Assembly (NCBI GenBank): GCA_910574455.1
Contig: CAJSYZ010000004.1
Span: forward strand, 3,916,599 to 3,980,598
DNA length: 64,000 nt
Source of the DNA: Trichaptum fuscoviolaceum
Lineage: Eukaryota; Basidiomycota; Agaricomycetes; Hymenochaetales; Trichaptaceae
Direction: 5' to 3'
The stretch's first letter is position 1. Each line of letters begins with the position of its first letter. The position numbers were made by a program, and so were the translations under genes. Positions 60,401 through 64,000 of the stretch are shown here, in pieces. The notes beneath the pieces are model-generated. The model did no database searches, was not told the origin of the DNA, and was given only the letters and a program-made list of their open reading frames with translations.

Positions 60401-63400
60401 ATCTAACAACGTGGAAGATACCGCTTGGAGGGAAAACACTGATGCACAGAGCGTGACAAAGCTCACTGTAGACTTCAATATCTCTCTCGTCCCTTCAGGC
60501 GTACGTTTTGGAGCTTCAACATACCTGGGGAAACACATGCTCCACGACCTAATTGCCTATATCCGAGGCGGGTTTGAAAGCAGAACTCCCCTGTCGTATA
60601 GTGACTTTGGAGGAATTAACCTGAGTCATGATATGTCACCAACCCAATTCTCGGAATCACTGGAAATGGCCAGCAGTATCCTCTGCGACTGGATTTCCCG
60701 TGCGATTCCGACTGATGATACCGAGGAAATGCATGCCGGTGATTTAAATCGACACGAGGCCCTAATGTCTTCGCTCGTTCAGATGAGCATCTGGTTGTTT
60801 ACTAAACGAGATGAAGCAGAAAGAAAACAAATGCTAGTGGTAATGGCAGATTTTCTACGTCGTATGATGGAGGTCGTTCGGGACAGGTTCGCTAGGAGTA
60901 ACGGAGGTTCACTCCGATCAAATATCAGGATCCTTTCGGTTCTTTGGTTTAATGTGAGCATATCAGCTCGATGGTCAGCACTTTGCAAGCGTTCTCAAGC
61001 AGACGGGGTTGAAGAGTGGCCTGATGCGGTGACACTTCTCATGGAGCATTTACTCGGTTATAACTTACAGAGGGCACTGAACGCAATCCAGCTCGCCGGA
61101 AACTCGATAGACGAAGAACCAGTGTTGGTCCGTGTTGCAGAACTATGGATTTGCCTCATTCACCTAGTCCCATCCATTTCGTCGCTTAATGGTAACTCCG
61201 CGTCGACTGACCAGACATTTTGGTCGTATGTCCAGAGAGCTCTCAAGGTGTATGACATGAATGGCAAACCAGATTTAGAAAATAGTGAATATCACTGGAG
61301 GTTGCTTTTCGGTCTTAGTACGCTTGGACACTTCACGATACATGGCGTTGCCACTAGCAGCAACAACTTGCCTACTTCATGGGAAATTGTTGCCACGACA
61401 CTCGACTCTATTAAGCTGGTTCATAGCCTAACTGATGAGAAGCTCCCGTTTGCTGCCTTGCGAAAGCGGGATTATTATGTTCGCATGGTCGTCGCACGGT
61501 GTTATTTATTGGGAACGAGATGGAAATGGCCTATGAGCGATGCCTATGTCATGTTCAACAAACTTGTCGAGATCTTCAAGACCCGAAAGTTTGGCAACTT
61601 GCTAGGGGAGGAGTCTGATTTTCCTGCGTTCTTACGATACTCAAATTTGCATATGCTAACCGAGTTGCGGAAGTCGGACTCGGCATTTGGACTATTCCTG
61701 AAGCTGGTTGTACTAGCTGGGAAATGTAAAGACAACTCTGAACCGGTCCAACGCGTCAATGTGAGGCTCCGGAAGCTTCTCTCGCTCACAGTACCACTTA
61801 GTGGCGTGCCCTTCACGAAAGCCAACCCCCCGCTTGGCCAAGAGTTATCCATGCTATACAATCGATTCAGCTCGATCATAGTCGCTATCTATCTTGAGCC
61901 GACCGCGGCCAATCTTCGAATTCGACTTGCTCAAGCACGACGATATGTTACTTTCTCCCAAGCGGACTGGAAGTCGAGACAGGCGTGCGTTCGGGCTTTG
62001 ATGTACACATCTATCCTCGTACAGCATCTTGAACTCCCATTCGACGAACTGTCGTCATGGTTGGAGGAAATGGTAGAGAGTCTTCTTCATGATTACGACG
62101 ACGCCGAAAGTGCTCTTAAGGCCACAGGAAGCAAGCAAGCTACAAATTCTGCCCTCGAGAGCAAGAGCAAAGCAGTTTTGACTATACAGCTGTTGCTCGG
62201 TTGCATTCGAAAGATTTTGGAAACGCAGACTATGGAACCTGATGGACCCGTGGTTACTCGCTATCCTCCACTAATTCTCATAGATGCTCGTACGTTAATT
62301 TTCATTTCTACATCATACCTTTTTGCTAATTAGCAACAGCTTGGATCAAGAAAATATTTGCCAAGAAGGATCTAACTGCGACATTCACAACTCGGATGGA
62401 GATCCTAAAGCTCCTACTGTCCTTTCTGGATGCTCGGAATAGGATTGTGCCTCCTTCGCGAAGGCCTGCGCTGGCTGCTCTCGCTGAGACGGAGACACAA
62501 GAAAGCCAGGATGAGTATGGGCCATTTGACATAGACATAAACGACCCGGATCTCATAGCTGCTCTTGACAACGGCGGAGAGAATCCGGCGGTCGACGAGA
62601 ATAAATCCAACGATGTCAAGGTTGCAGAGGTAAGTCAAGTTGCCGATTCCTTAAGTTGTTTAAAATTAAGTTACGTTCAGATAATGGATTCGTGCATTCT
62701 TCCACTTGTACTACGACTGATGATGCAGCAAGTGCACGATTCGACCACGTCGGCTGAAAACAGACTTGAGGATTACTGGCTGGACATCGACAAGTGGGTC
62801 GATTGCTGGGTTCGATGTGCTTCCATTGTTGTAGCGAACGAAAAGAGGGTAGGTCGTGAGATGTATCTTGTCAGTGCTTAGCTGATGCCCCTTCATAGAA
62901 TTGGTCTCACTATCTGAACCTGGGTTCCCAATCTTGGAAAATAATTAGCGACTCTTCTCTGAGGCGTCGGGTTGGGTTGCGGTTCATGTGGGGCCTATTG
63001 ATTTGCGATCCTATGTCTTACAAGGTGATTAGCCCTTCGGGATCGTCGCAATTCACTCCTGAGTTTCTTTTCTTCTCTTCTAGGAACATCAGGAAAGCTA
63101 TCACGAAGTGCTCCTGGAGTCTATGGTTGCCCACAAAGTGACTGTTGAGCACGAATATATTTCGCTACTTTTCTCAATAGACGGTCTACGACATTGTATG
63201 CTCCGTGGCATACCCATTCACCGAGAGGACGAAACGGGTGACTTCAAGCTGACGAAGTCGCAATACATGGACCAGCGCTTAGGCATAATCGACGGCAAGT
63301 TGAACCATCCGACGACTCTGCGGCAATAGACATTAACATGAGCTTTAGGTATACTCGGAAATCTTGATACGAATCTCACAAAGTGCGCTCGGGGAGAATT

Positions 63401-63677
63401 TCATCTGCAATACATATGCAACAGATGGGTCGACTTTACTCTGACCATGCTCTCGACCATGAAAGATATCCTTGAGGTATGCTGGAGGTTGTATATACCA
63501 CAGCAAATGCTAATCGATTTCGCCCATCAGAATGTCCAGAACGAAATTGACAAAGCATTATATCAAAATTTCTCTTCGAAACTCTTCAATGCCATAAAAA
63601 GCCACCAGCAGTTACGATCGCACCACCGTCTTTCGCCCATGGTTGCATGGGCAGCAACCTTGAGCTCCAGCGCTTGA
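57443..63677 (+). CDS. MUS7: Mus7/Mms22 replication-fork repair protein
   Basis: Large nuclear scaffold of the Mus7/Mms22 family. In yeasts it works with the Rtt101-Mms1 cullin module to restart stalled forks. Nine exons (57443-57571, 57627-58880, 58935-62289, 62340-62629, 62681-62848, 62899-63024, 63084-63294, 63349-63476, 63531-63677) join in one frame to 1,935 residues. The first half is acidic and disordered, with the family tag YSLRNRQPRQLNPYEYDKRM near residue 310 and TKKQRREAILQKQLFTVN. The helical second half holds FGASTYLGKHMLHDLIAYIR and AELWICLIHLVPSISSLNG. Later exons give WIKKIFAKKDLTATFTTRME, RRRVGLRFMWGLLICDPMSY, HQESYHEVLLESMVAHKVTV and a C-terminus ending SHHRLSPMVAWAATLSSSA. 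Intron 7 starts GCAAGT at 63295, a consensus GC donor. Exon 2 must start at 57627, since the later CAG breaks the frame. Confidence 0.92.
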
Positions 63678-64000
63678 TCTATCCAGAGTTTAACGTCAGG
63701 CTTCCTTATAGTATAAGATGTTCTATTCATTGTGCGTTATCGCTTGCATCCTCGCAAGTATCACATCACTGTATCCATAGCACAACATATCAATCACTCC
63801 ATATCCTATCTTTTGCTATCTTTTGCCTCCTGTTTGATGGGCGCGTGCGCACTGACACGTGATCGCGTGTGCAATTCGATCGCGTCCTTTGATCGACGGC
63901 GGGACGTCCGTGACGACAGGATGCCAGCCGGCGTCGTTGTTGTGGCTAGCGCTTGTGAGTATAGTGCCCGCGCAAATGAAGGCTTATCGGACATTGCTCT
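63678..64000. other. Window edge, no supported gene
   Basis: The 3' end of MUS7 and 300 bp of flank. A minus-strand frame at 63806-63994 (starting MSDKPSFARALYSQAL) runs to the edge region without recognisable features. It might be the end of a neighbouring gene. Confidence 0.3.

Overview
This window is nuclear DNA of a filamentous basidiomycete, most likely an agaricomycete. The genes are densely packed on both strands and cut by many short introns (about 45-75 nt). The conserved products (DNA ligase IV, AP-1 gamma, Bud6/Aip3, Sda1, Mus7/Mms22, MOZART1, Grx5) read like agaricomycete orthologues. I joined exons by hand from splice sites and family knowledge. Most joined models keep one frame from ATG to stop; the first gene has one unresolved join.

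Left part, 1-18.3 kb: a repeat-rich, gene-poor stretch. It starts with one long, multi-exon gene of unknown function (392-3480) set in (TAG)n and CAGTGCCA-type low-complexity DNA. After it comes a graveyard of host-gene pieces: an F-box/WD40 relic, a small 3'-5' exonuclease gene that is still open, a group III hybrid histidine kinase pseudogene, a truncated Ty3-type LTR element, and pieces of TFIIB, CSE1, BSD2, an acyl-CoA ligase and SNM1/PSO2. Four copies of one dispersed repeat lie between 14 and 18.3 kb, and the last stops three bases before the start codon of LIG4.

Middle part, 18.3-51.2 kb: an ordinary housekeeping block. The order is LIG4 (+), AP-1 gamma (-), BUD6 (+), SDA1 (-), cystathionine beta-synthase (+), DOPA 4,5-dioxygenase-like (-), MZT1 (+), an alpha/beta hydrolase (-), dienelactone hydrolase (-), an LRR protein (-), a LYC1-like lysine acetyltransferase (-), an MFS transporter (+), GRX5 (-) and an SDR (+). 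Neighbours alternate as convergent or divergent pairs, often with under 300 bp between them.

Right part, 51.3-64 kb: a duplicated hydrolase block. It holds a dead copy of the dienelactone hydrolase and two more alpha/beta hydrolase paralogues with the same four-exon structure. A 1,935-residue Mus7/Mms22 replication-repair protein follows. The unusual features are the fragment graveyard with its nested repeats, three probable GC-AG introns in working genes, and the duplicated and partly decayed hydrolase block.
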